This document shows, piece by piece, positions 27,912-40,266 of a DNA stretch of 64,000 nucleotides. Numbering within the stretch: the stretch's first letter is position 1; each line of letters starts with the position of its first letter. Under the pieces are notes generated by a model. The model was given only the letters and a program-made list of their open reading frames with translations. It did not search any database and was not told the DNA's origin. The translations under genes and the position numbers were made by a program. Source of the DNA: Lachnospiraceae bacterium GAM79 (lineage in GTDB: Bacteria; Bacillota; Clostridia; Lachnospirales; Lachnospiraceae); contig AP018536.1 of assembly GCA_003584705.1 (NCBI GenBank), positions 496,001-560,000 on the forward strand. The letters are read 5' to 3'.

Positions 27912-29204
27912 ATGGAATTACCGAAGAACATAACGCAGATCGGAGAGGCGGACAAGCACTGCAGAATCTATGTGGAAGATTATGTGGTATCTTACATAAA
28001 ACAAATGAATGGAATGGCACAGAACAAGGATATTGCCATAGCATTATACGGCAGGAAGACAGCAGAGGACGGTGTGGCATATCTATTCGCCTATGGCTCC
28101 GCAAAGCTGAATTTCCTGCAGAAGCCGGTGCGGCACCTGTCCCAGGCGCAGGAACAGGAGATTGAGAAGCTGCGGAGAAAGTATTTTTCGGAAATGACCT
28201 TTTTAGGCTACCAGATACTGAATGGCGAGATGGTGGAAGGCTTCCAGATCTGCGAACAGGAGATCTGCCGTTATGTGTCGGGGTATGCACAGTTCTATGA
28301 GAAGAATGACAGTATGCTGGCATATATGCTGGAGAACCGGGGCGAAGAGGCGGCACCGGAGAAGGTGGATCAGGAAAAATACGAAGTGGTGAAGAAACGG
28401 CAGGAGGAACGCAGACAGAGACAGGAGAGCGGAAATGCCTTCCGTGCCGCCGGACATACGGAGAATGCACCTGTGGAATATCGCAGAGTGGCAGAGAACA
28501 GACGCAGGGAACCGGATAATATTATACCCATGCCAACGACCGGACTGCGTCGGATGAAAATGGCGGCTGCCGGTGTCTTTGTTCTGCTCTGCGTGATGGC
28601 ATTGGCATTGATGCGGCAGGAAAGCACCGGAGAATCCCTGGGGGAGACAGCCAGGCAGGCCATGAGTAACCTGATGGAGCAGAAACTGCCGGATGCGGTG
28701 GAGGAACAGAGCCAGATCAGCACGCTGGTGGCGGAGGACAAGTTGGAGGACGCTCTGCGACAGGAAAATGCTGCGGCGGGAAATACTACTGGGACTGCAG
28801 CAGAGACAGTGATGCCGGAAGGCACGGAAAATGCATCAATGGATGGAACGGGAAACAGTGCTGTAGATCCGACGGAAGAAAATACGGGCAGTGTAGCGGA
28901 TGGAACCTCTGCGGACAGCAATGTCACAAAAAATACGACAGATGTGACGGAGGTAACAGAACAGAACACGACACAGGAAACAATACAGGATGTGACACAG
29001 ACGGCAGAACCTGCAGTGGCAGAGACTCCTACAGTGGAGGCCGTTTCTCAACCCACACACTATACTATCCGGAGAGGGGATACACTGATCGGCATTTCGC
29101 TGCGGAACTACGGCAGCAACAGTAAGGTATCTGAGATCTGTTCCCTGAATGGTATCACTGACCCGGATGATATCAAGATCGGTCAGGAAATCCTTCTCCC
29201 GTAA
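27912..29204 (+). CDS. LysM-domain membrane protein
   Basis: A 430-residue protein in three parts. Residues 1 to about 140 are a cytoplasmic domain I do not recognise (YVEDYVVSYIKQMN, AIALYGRKTAEDGVAYLFAY). A charged linker follows, then a single transmembrane helix near residues 217-235 (MAAAGVFVLLCVMALALM). An extracellular Thr/Asn/Glu-rich stalk leads to a C-terminal LysM domain, HYTIRRGDTLIGISLRNYGS, which binds peptidoglycan. The start at ATG 27912 follows GGGAGGTG. It is followed by a DUF5711 protein and a CvpA-like protein, suggesting an envelope role in growth or division. Confidence 0.8.
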   Translation: MELPKNITQIGEADKHCRIYVEDYVVSYIKQMNGMAQNKDIAIALYGRKTAEDGVAYLFAYGSAKLNFLQKPVRHLSQAQEQEIEKLRRKYFSEMTFLGYQILNGEMVEGFQICEQEICRYVSGYAQFYEKNDSMLAYMLENRGEEAAPEKVDQEKYEVVKKRQEERRQRQESGNAFRAAGHTENAPVEYRRVAENRRREPDNIIPMPTTGLRRMKMAAAGVFVLLCVMALALMRQESTGESLGETARQAMSNLMEQKLPDAVEEQSQISTLVAEDKLEDALRQENAAAGNTTGTAAETVMPEGTENASMDGTGNSAVDPTEENTGSVADGTSADSNVTKNTTDVTEVTEQNTTQETIQDVTQTAEPAVAETPTVEAVSQPTHYTIRRGDTLIGISLRNYGSNSKVSEICSLNGITDPDDIKIGQEILLP

Positions 29205-29212
29205 AAAACTTA

Positions 29213-29240
29213 TTTTCAAAAGGGGGAAGTGTGTTATACT
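29213..29240 (+). promoter_or_regulatory. Promoter candidate for the DUF5711-CvpA genes
   Basis: TTTTCA (29213-29218), a 16-bp spacer and TATACT (29235-29240), about 90 bp before the DUF5711 start. Confidence 0.45.
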
Positions 29241-29330
29241 GTAACTACATGAGCAAAAAGCAGACTGCACCGCAGTAATTTTGTGAATGCGCTTCTTAAT
29301 AGTTACGATAACACATAAGGAAACAGATAC

Positions 29331-30530
29331 ATGGCAGCAGATATCAAGAATTATCTGAAGGAAAAAGAAAAGCGACAAAAGAGTCAGGATGATTATAAGA
29401 AAAAGATCCGTAAACACCGGCTGAAAATCGTGTACCGGGTGCTGTTGGTGGTGGCGGCTTTGGGAGCGGCACTTGCTCTTGTGGTGGTACAGGCAAAGAG
29501 ACATATCTATACGGGATATGACACCGTATCTTCCATTAGCCGGGAGGTCTCATCGGATGCCACAGACATACGGTTGAAAAACAGTATTCTTACATATAGT
29601 AAAGACGGCGCTCACTGTACGGATGCCAAGGGAAATGTAAAGTGGAATCAGACTTATGTGATCCAGGATGTGAAGATCGCTACTTGTGGCGATGTGGCAG
29701 CTATCGGCAGTTATAACGGCCGTGAGATCTACGTGCAGAATACGGACAAGCAACTGGGAACTATTACAACGACCATGCCGATCCGAAATATCACAGTGTC
29801 GGAAACGGGAAGAGTGACAACAGTGCTGGCGGATACGGATGTGGCATGGATCATGACTTACGAAGCGGACGGTACCAACAGCTACACGGGACAGGCGCAT
29901 ATGACGGATGGAGGTTATCCGGTATCCGTCAGTTTGTCACCGGACGGAGAGCTTCTGGCAATCAGTTACCTGTATGTGGATGCAGGCGTAGTAAAAAGTA
30001 ATGTGACATTCTACAATTTCGGACCGGTGGGCGAGAATCAGAGCGATTATATGGTCAGCGCATATTCTTATTCCGACCTGGTCGTGCCGAAAGTGCAGTT
30101 TATGAATAATGATACAGCGTTTGCGGTAGGAGACAGCCGCCTTATGATCTATTCGGGTACCCAGAAGCCTGTGACGGCGGGAGAATACCTGTATGACGAC
30201 GAGATCCAGTCGGTTTTCTACAGCGATAAATATGTAGGACTGGTGTTCCTTTCGGACCAGGCGGAGACCAAGTACCGCATGGATGTGTACAATACTTCGG
30301 CGGCAAAGGTGGGCAGCTACTATTTTGATGTGGATTATACGGATATTTTCTTCGGGGATGATGACATGGTGATCTACAACGAATCGGAGTGCCAGATCTT
30401 TACAACGGACGGTGTGGAAAAATACCATGGCAGCTTCGGTAAGAGTGCCCGGCTTCTGCTTCCTGCAGGAGGTTCCTACAAATATTATCTGGTGACAGAT
30501 AGTACAATAGATACGATACAGTTAAAATAA
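29331..30530 (+). CDS. DUF5711-family membrane-anchored beta-propeller-like protein
   Basis: A 399-residue protein with a basic, Lys-rich cytoplasmic N-terminus, one transmembrane helix near residues 38-58 (VYRVLLVVAALGAALALVVV) and a large external domain. That domain has repeated four-stranded WD-like segments (GDVAAIGSYNGREIYVQN; VSLSPDGELLAISYLYVD; YVGLVFLSDQ). It fits the DUF5711 family found in Lachnospiraceae; its function is unknown. The cvpA-like gene starts 12 bp after its stop, so the two are co-transcribed. Confidence 0.8.
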   Translation: MAADIKNYLKEKEKRQKSQDDYKKKIRKHRLKIVYRVLLVVAALGAALALVVVQAKRHIYTGYDTVSSISREVSSDATDIRLKNSILTYSKDGAHCTDAKGNVKWNQTYVIQDVKIATCGDVAAIGSYNGREIYVQNTDKQLGTITTTMPIRNITVSETGRVTTVLADTDVAWIMTYEADGTNSYTGQAHMTDGGYPVSVSLSPDGELLAISYLYVDAGVVKSNVTFYNFGPVGENQSDYMVSAYSYSDLVVPKVQFMNNDTAFAVGDSRLMIYSGTQKPVTAGEYLYDDEIQSVFYSDKYVGLVFLSDQAETKYRMDVYNTSAAKVGSYYFDVDYTDIFFGDDDMVIYNESECQIFTTDGVEKYHGSFGKSARLLLPAGGSYKYYLVTDSTIDTIQLK

Positions 30531-30542
30531 AGGAGTATACCA

Positions 30543-31049
30543 ATGAATCTGAATTTATTACTGGTCATCATGGCGGTAGTATTGATCTGCATGGTGATGG
30601 ACGGCTACAAGAAGGGAATGGTAAAATCCCTGATCTCTCTGATCTCCCTGCTGATTACCTGTGTGGTGCTGTTCCTGATCGGGAATGGTCTGAGCAGTTA
30701 CTTTGATGGAAAGATATTCAATGTGATCCTGACAATACTGTTGCTGGCGGCGATCGGTTTGGTGCATCATCTTCTTAATATCGTGTTTTTCTCGGCAAAG
30801 ATGATCGTGAAACTACCTATAGTACATAGCCTGGACAAATTACTAGGTATTGTGGTTGGAATCTTAGAAACTGTTCTAATTGTTTGGACAATATACGCAT
30901 TTAATATCTTCAGAGACCTGGGAACCCTGGGCCAGGTGATCGTAGATTATACCAGAGACAGCAGAATACTTACATGTTTGTATGAAAATAACTATCTGGC
31001 ATATCTGGTGGAACAGCTCGGACAAAAGCTTCCGTTCTTTGTAAAATAG
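30543..31049 (+). CDS. CvpA-family membrane protein
   Basis: A 168-residue hydrophobic protein with four transmembrane segments. The family's N-terminal pattern MDGYKKGMVKSLISLISLL (equivalent to the usual GxxRG-F segment) is present. CvpA proteins are linked to colicin V export and envelope homeostasis in other bacteria. AAAGGAGTATACC precedes the ATG. Confidence 0.8.
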   Translation: MNLNLLLVIMAVVLICMVMDGYKKGMVKSLISLISLLITCVVLFLIGNGLSSYFDGKIFNVILTILLLAAIGLVHHLLNIVFFSAKMIVKLPIVHSLDKLLGIVVGILETVLIVWTIYAFNIFRDLGTLGQVIVDYTRDSRILTCLYENNYLAYLVEQLGQKLPFFVK

Positions 31050-31077
31050 TAAAAAACAGAATAGAAACATGGCAAAA

Positions 31078-31113
31078 ATCCCCTGTTTATGCGGAATTGA
31101 CGTAGCAGGGGAT
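31078..31113 (+). terminator. Terminator candidate between cvpA-like gene and rRNA promoters
   Basis: The stem atcccctg / caggggat has a 20-nt loop and is followed by aattt. It is a weak candidate that would separate the CvpA operon from the rRNA promoters. Confidence 0.5.
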
Positions 31114-31142
31114 AATTTGTGCAAAAAATTCGAAAAATAGTG

Positions 31143-31171
31143 TTGACAAGTACAGTGGGGGATGATATACT
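31143..31171 (+). promoter_or_regulatory. rRNA promoter P1
   Basis: Perfect TTGACA (31143-31148), a 17-bp spacer and TATACT (31166-31171). Confidence 0.85.
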
Positions 31172-31246
31172 CAGATTCGTTGTTGAGGCAGCACCGAGAC
31201 AACACAACAGCTCGAAAGAAACTTGAAAAGATTTCAAAAAAAGTTG

Positions 31247-31275
31247 TTGACAAAGTCTGACAGATATGTTAGCAT
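31247..31275 (+). promoter_or_regulatory. rRNA promoter P2
   Basis: Perfect TTGACA (31247-31252), a 17-bp spacer and TAGCAT (31270-31275). The upstream sequence gatttcaaaaaa-agttg recurs before P3, so P2 and P3 look like a tandem duplication. Confidence 0.8.
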
Positions 31276-31333
31276 AAATACCTGTCACGGAAAACAAAGT
31301 TTTCCAAGATGAAAAAAGATTTCAAAAAAGTTG

Positions 31334-31362
31334 TTGACAAACGAAAGCGGTTATGATAAGAT
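31334..31362 (+). promoter_or_regulatory. rRNA promoter P3
   Basis: Perfect TTGACA (31334-31339), a 17-bp spacer and TAAGAT (31357-31362). It is the closest of the three to 16S, with about 210 bp of leader. Confidence 0.8.
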
Positions 31363-31574
31363 ATCAGAGTTGCCGCTGAGAACAACAGCAACGAACGAAC
31401 GAGCTCTTGCAAAGCAAGAGGTTATGATCTTTGACAAATAAACAGTAATGCAACCCTGAAAATTCCAAGATTTTCAGAGAAATTCAAGAACAAGCAACTT
31501 AGTCGAAAGACGAAGAAGCTACCCGAATTAACAGTAAACAATGCCAGATAAAACTGGCAGGACACAAACACCAT

Positions 31575-33101
<1,527 letters not shown>

Positions 33102-33218
33102 AAATGGAAAAAGTAGGGGTTGCATTACTGTTGATTTGCCAAAGAGGTAAATCAAGAAACTTCTGGAAGCACTAATTGCGAAGCAATTAGCAAGAGCTTC
33201 ACGAAGTGAAGATCATTT

Positions 33219-33335
33219 TCTGGTGGCGATGCGCTTGGGGGACACACCCGTTCTCATCCCGAACACGATGGTTAAGACCCAAGCGGCCGATGGTACTATA
33301 CTGGAGACGGTATGGGAGAGCAGGTGGCTGCCAGA
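33219..33335 (+). rRNA. rrf: 5S ribosomal RNA, located between 16S and 23S
   Basis: About 117 nt with the 5S landmarks cgatgcgcttggggg, acacccgttctcatcccgaa and ggagacggtatgggagagc. The ends tctgg/ccaga close helix I. It lies 122 bp after 16S and about 400 bp before 23S; the usual bacterial order places 5S last. No tRNA lies in either spacer. Confidence 0.93.
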
Positions 33336-33742
33336 TCTCTTTAAAAAAATCGCTGAAAAGCGTTTAAATAAATACTGGTTTTACCAGTGATTAGAGATTA
33401 AAACAGAGTTTTGGTTTCTAATGACTGATAAAAATTCAGTCAGATTTGTTCCTTGAAAACCGAATATTGAAATTAAAATCTATTATATCAAGTTTGCAAA
33501 ACGATATAACAAGACATCCGAGGGATCTTGCAGAGATGTAAGATCAAACAAGCAAAACGAAACAAAACCTAAAGTAACATCACGCTAGATGTGAAGAACG
33601 GACGCAAACGCTTCATTCGCAGATCTTCGATCTGCTTCATGAGATTTGCTTCGCAAATGTTTAAAACGTTTTTCCAAGCCCTTTGTGTGCGCAAGCGCCC
33701 ACCGGGTCATGAAAAAAGTTTTAATCGCTTGCTGAGTTATTA
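33336..33742 (+). other. 5S-23S spacer without genes
   Basis: I see no tRNA or protein gene. It contains short inverted repeats (for example gcagatcttcgatctgc near 33620 and cccaccggg-type GC pairs near 33690) that probably form RNase III processing stems, and a ttccttgaaaaccgaatattg segment of the kind seen in firmicute rRNA spacers. Confidence 0.6.
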
Positions 33743-36625
<2,883 letters not shown>

Positions 36626-36784
36626 AAAGGTTTTGGATAGGAAAAGGATGTAAGTTAGGGTATAAAGATTAGATTTCAGTGTTCGGTTTTGAAGGAATAA
36701 ATAAAATTTCTTCACATTTAGCTTTGTAGCTTTTTTCTGAGAATGCGTAGCATTCTCTTAAATAGCTTGCGAAGCAAGATATTT

Positions 36785-36856
36785 TCCTCGATAGCTCAAT
36801 GGTAGAGCACTCGGCTGTTAACCGAGTTGTTGTAGGTTCGAGCCCTACTCGGGGAG
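36785..36856 (+). tRNA. tRNA-Asn(GTT)
   Basis: Cloverleaf with acceptor tcctcga/tcgggga, anticodon loop CTGTTAA (GTT) and T loop ggttcgagcc. CCA is not encoded. Confidence 0.96.
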
Positions 36857-36901
36857 TTTTTTTATCAGATACATTAGATACGCCAAGCGGCGATAACACG
36901 C

Positions 36902-36973
36902 GGCTCCATGGTCAAGCGGTTAAGACATCGCCCTTTCACGGCGGTAACACGGGTTCGATTCCCGTTGGAGTCA
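36902..36973 (+). tRNA. tRNA-Glu(TTC)
   Basis: Cloverleaf with acceptor ggctcca/tggagtc, anticodon loop CTTTCAC (TTC) and T loop ggttcgattcc. CCA is not encoded. Confidence 0.96.
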
Positions 36974-36986
36974 TTTAATTAAATAT

Positions 36987-37058
36987 GGCGCAGTAGCCAA
37001 GTGGTAAGGCAATGGTCTGCAACACCAGTATCCACCGGTTCAAATCCGGTCTGCGCCT
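36987..37058 (+). tRNA. tRNA-Cys(GCA)
   Basis: Cloverleaf with acceptor ggcgcag/ctgcgcc, anticodon loop CTGCAAC (GCA) and T loop ggttcaaatcc. It is the last gene of the rRNA-tRNA operon. Confidence 0.96.
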
Positions 37059-37068
37059 CGCTGAAGAG

Positions 37069-37103
37069 CCTCAGAAATTTTGTGTTTCTGGGGTTTTTCT
37101 TTT
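37069..37103 (+). terminator. Terminator of the rRNA-tRNA operon
   Basis: The stem cctcagaaa / tttctgggg (one G-T) is followed by tttttctttt, 10 bp after tRNA-Cys. Confidence 0.92.
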
Positions 37104-37181
37104 CTAAAAAAGCTTACGCATAAAAGAAAAGAGATGCTTATATGCACGTAAAACAAATCCATAGTACAGAGAAAAGCAACT

Positions 37182-37211
37182 GTGACAGGAAGATTATACT
37201 TACGGTATATT
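37182..37211 (+). promoter_or_regulatory. Promoter candidate for the structured RNA
   Basis: GTGACA (37182-37187), an 18-bp spacer and TATATT (37206-37211). The -10 lies in a small dyad, acttacggtata/tatacggtaagt. Confidence 0.5.
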
Positions 37212-37218
37212 TATACGG

Positions 37219-37418
37219 TAAGTAAAGTGAGGTATATTCATATCAAGAGTGTAATTCCTGGCTCGTGCACAACAGGTAATTGGTTGCGGTGGGTAACGGA
37301 CCCATGCAGGAACCCTGTGGCACTCAAATAAAAAAGAGCTATTTTCATGTACGTTTCGGACGTTAGCCAAAGGATCTGATGTATCAGAGGCACTAGGCAC
37401 ATGATAGGCTCTTTTTTT
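37219..37418 (+). ncRNA. Structured noncoding RNA candidate (possibly raiA motif)
   Basis: About 200 nt with no protein frame, a promoter in front and a terminator at the end. Stem gagtg/cactc (37247-37251 with 37321-37325) closes a compact core. Inside are ACAGG/CCTGT (37272-37276 with 37314-37318) and GGGT/ACCC (37291-37294 with 37300-37303). TTCCTG (37255-37260) can pair with CAGGAA (37307-37312), crossing the ACAGG stem as a pseudoknot. A long hairpin (37330-37350 with 37399-37418) ends in seven T residues and also has six T on the other strand. The core is reminiscent of the raiA-motif RNA of Clostridia, but that is recollection, not a search result. Confidence 0.6.
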
Positions 37419-37434
37419 ATGGGTATAATTAAAA

Positions 37435-37620
37435 TTATCTGTCGGAGCGAACTCCGTCAGAGCCTTCGTTTTTTAAGAGCGCATCAAGCATCCCATAAAC
37501 GGAAGTGAAGGCTGGATACTGTTCAGGATGCTTACGCATTTCGTCTACTTCTTTCATGGCAGCTATTGTTTCATCATTGGGTAGGTTATTTACTTCAGGT
37601 AGTCTATCTGTATTCATCAT
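37435..37620 (-). CDS. RelB/DinJ-like antitoxin fragment (61 aa)
   Basis: The frame begins at a double ATG (37620) after GGAGG and encodes 61 residues. LPNDETIAAMKEVDEMRKHP and the following YPAFTSVYGMLDALLKNE resemble the toxin-binding C-terminal half of RelB/DinJ antitoxins. The N-terminal ribbon-helix-helix half is missing and no RelE/YafQ-type toxin gene is adjacent. It is either a decayed antitoxin or a free-standing neutraliser. Confidence 0.5.
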   Translation of the reverse strand: MMNTDRLPEVNNLPNDETIAAMKEVDEMRKHPEQYPAFTSVYGMLDALLKNEGSDGVRSDR

Positions 37621-37915
37621 ACGTCCTCCATTTTGAATCATAGAGATATATTCATTGCGACAGATGATTATTCTGTCTCTGTTAATATGCCAAAAGCGAG
37701 TAATTGGACAACTCTTGGCTTCAATTTAACATGGATTCTATAAGAATTCAACCGATACAGCGATGTTGGTACACCTATTATTTGTAACGACAGTGTTTGG
37801 AAACTGGGCTATTTTAGATATTTAATTATATGATAATTTGGTTGTATAATAAATAATGTTAAGACATTTGTATGGCAGACATTACTATCTATTGATGTGC
37901 TGTATGGAAAGGTAG

Positions 37916-38854
37916 GTGAATTATTTGGTTACTAATTTATATGATAATCCACGAAAGCTGTATAAATATTTTCCTATATCAAAGGAATATGCTATTAAAG
38001 TAGTTGATAATGGGAAGTATGTTGGATTAATGTTTGCACCTAATCTTTCACGGGAGGATGCAAGTAGTGTAGGAAAAGTAATAGATAAATGGAGAGCAAT
38101 AGCATTAGATGGATATATATTTTATACGTCCCCGCAGTTTTTCAATGATCCATTTGATACTTTGTTACCAAAAGCACCTGAAATTGTGCCTCCACTTGAA
38201 GAGAGAAAATATATCATTGACGTGCTAAGGAGAGCGGTCACAATAAAGAAGGATGAGGTAGATCGATTGCTTTATTCAGATGATTTTGATAGAGCATTGA
38301 GGATTGTATTAGACAGTAGACACTATGATAGAAGTATAAGTGAAGAAATATTTAAGGCTTATAAGATGGACAGAATACCCTATAAGGAAGAAGTAGCAAT
38401 AACTTCCTTTTCAGAAGTTAATAATGAACAGCTAATGTGGGCGCATTATGCAGGTAGTTATTCTGGATTTTGTATTGAATATGATTTTAGTAAATCATGT
38501 GATAGTGCTTTTTTACGAGGCACAGCAAAAGTTGAATATACAAACGAAAAGCCATGTAAAGATCAATTTGATGATATGGGTGAATATGAATCAAAAGTAA
38601 TGTTAACAAAATCGGAATGCTGGTCGTATGAGAAGGAATGGCGATCAAGAAAAATTGCAGAATATGGATTATGGAAATCAAAAATTTATCCTATAATAGA
38701 TGCTCATAGTTGCATTACTGCTATTTATTTGGGATGTAATATGCCCGATGAGTATCAAAAAGTAATAATTGATCACTACAGAAATACAGAAGTGAAAGTA
38801 TTCCAAATGAAATTATGTGATGATAAATTTGATATGTATTTTGAGCAGTGTTAA
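37916..38854 (+). CDS. DUF2971 domain protein
   Basis: About 312 residues with the family's marks: an N-terminal LYKYF, FYTSPQFFNDPFDTLLP near residue 70, ITSFSEVNNEQLMWAHYAGSY followed by GFCIEYDF near residues 165-190, and EKEWRSRKIAEYG near 240. The function is unknown; DUF2971 genes often sit in accessory or defence-associated DNA. It is very AT-rich compared with the rRNA side, a sign of transfer. The start is uncertain: GTG 37916 after AAAGG, or TTG 37925 after AGGTG. Confidence 0.75.
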   Translation: MNYLVTNLYDNPRKLYKYFPISKEYAIKVVDNGKYVGLMFAPNLSREDASSVGKVIDKWRAIALDGYIFYTSPQFFNDPFDTLLPKAPEIVPPLEERKYIIDVLRRAVTIKKDEVDRLLYSDDFDRALRIVLDSRHYDRSISEEIFKAYKMDRIPYKEEVAITSFSEVNNEQLMWAHYAGSYSGFCIEYDFSKSCDSAFLRGTAKVEYTNEKPCKDQFDDMGEYESKVMLTKSECWSYEKEWRSRKIAEYGLWKSKIYPIIDAHSCITAIYLGCNMPDEYQKVIIDHYRNTEVKVFQMKLCDDKFDMYFEQC

Positions 38855-38983
38855 TGGACTTTAGGTTCATGTTGTATAGCAAAAAGTTGGTAAGACTATT
38901 AGGATAATTTTTTAATGCCTGTAAGAAAACACATATCCTATGCGTATATATAATTATAGAATACGTAAAGGAGTGATGATATT

Positions 38984-39707
38984 ATGACATATCAGAAAAT
39001 TACGATCCCCCTGGATCATGGCAACCGCAACATGAAAACTGTTGAAGAAGTATTTACTTCCGGTCTTGCGGAGAGCGACTTAAAACCGGTGCTCGGAGAG
39101 TACCTGCAGTACAATGGGAAATTCTATTCCCTTACCGGAGAGCGTATCCCCTATATGAGGGACAAGAGCCTGGATGACAGATTTTTTATTCTTCCCCTGT
39201 TTGGCATCGGTAAAGAACTGGAGAGGCGCACACAGCCACAGAAGGATACCATTTATCAGGTAGAACTTCCGGTAGGACTGCCTCCGAAACATTATGGCGC
39301 TCTTTATGAGAAGTTTGGACATCAGTGGATTCACCTTAGATTATCTGCTGCTTCGGGAGGGCAGACCGGATCTGTCAGTATGCGATTCCCTTGAAAAAGG
39401 TGTCATTACGCTATATAACCGGATTATCTACCGTGTAAGCTCCGATTTCGATATGCTCCTAGAAGATACGGACATTGATACGATTATTCTTGGCAAAAAC
39501 AGTGATTACAGCGACAGTGTAATCAGACTGGTAAAGCAGATGACAAAGCAGTATGTCGATGATTTCCTGGGGGCACTCCGGGAGAGAGGAATCGACTTGA
39601 AAACCGGATGCATTGTGTTTATCAGCGGTGGAGCAAAATTACTCAGGGAATACTTAGAAAACACGGACAAGATCGGAAACATTCAAGATTGTGTACACGA
39701 GCTTTGA
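38984..39707 (+). pseudogene. Broken ParM/StbA-like actin ATPase
   Basis: Two frames together make a degraded plasmid-segregation actin. The first (38984-39394) starts ITIPLDHGNRNMKTVEEVF (phosphate-1 loop) and keeps family sequence to ALYEKFG near 39318. The second frame (from about 39294) resumes at LDISGFTLDYLLLREGRPDL (phosphate-2) and reaches IVFISGGAKLLREYLENT. About 50-60 residues between the two are missing and the frame shifts. The 3' end stops at DKIGNIQ and runs into unrelated sequence, removing the last part of the ATPase. It marks a lost plasmid or integrative element. Confidence 0.75.
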
Positions 39708-40167
39708 TATAAGGAGCTCCAATCAGCATTGCAGTTAATGCCCTGTGATTACCATCTCGTTCTACAAAATATTCATCAGAATCCGTATAATAATTAACAT
39801 CGACGGGATCAATCAAAATAGCAAAAGATTTTCTCGTGGAATCCAAAGAACCGTATCGGGACAGTTCTCCAAAATATCGTTTAAATTTATCGCTATGACG
39901 TTTTGAGTCAGGTACAAAGCATACATTATCAAAAACACTTTGACCAGGAGTAGAACGAGTGGTACCTATTATTTTATCAGTTGGGATGCATGTAAAAGTG
40001 GTTTGGCGGTCAGGTAAAGGAGTATAGAGATCATTTGGGTATGCAGGACGTAATACTTTACTTTTTGCCAATGCAATGTCATTTGCATTCATACCAATTT
40101 GAGATAGTACGTCTTCAAGATTATCTGATACATGAATAGAGACCTCTGTTGAATAATGTAGTATCAT
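39643..40167 (-). CDS. ParB-like domain protein with altered C-terminus
   Basis: A 174-residue frame with an excellent ribosome binding site (AAAGGAGG, then ATG 40167). The segment YFVERDGNHRALTAMLIGAP near residue 135-155 resembles the ParB/Srx nuclease-like fold motif (DGNHR, followed by small hydrophobic residues). The N-terminal half (VSDNLEDVLSQIGMN) is not recognised. The last residues, CFRSCPCFLSIP, are read from the antisense of the ParM-like remnant, so the natural C-terminus was lost when the two genes were joined at about 39690. Confidence 0.55.
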   Translation of the reverse strand: MILHYSTEVSIHVSDNLEDVLSQIGMNANDIALAKSKVLRPAYPNDLYTPLPDRQTTFTCIPTDKIIGTTRSTPGQSVFDNVCFVPDSKRHSDKFKRYFGELSRYGSLDSTRKSFAILIDPVDVNYYTDSDEYFVERDGNHRALTAMLIGAPYIKARVHNLECFRSCPCFLSIP

Positions 40168-40266
40168 TGTAACCTCCTTTGCTTTAGGTGAACTATACAG
40201 ATAGAAATAGTGAGTTTCTCAAACATAGTACTTCGTCGGATGTAATATTTGTATAAATAATAAAAA

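Noticed and set aside
31231..31345. Repeated blocks upstream of 16S considered as a CRISPR-like array
   Set aside because: Only two copies are present and they coincide with -35 regions of rRNA promoters. I see no CRISPR array in the window.
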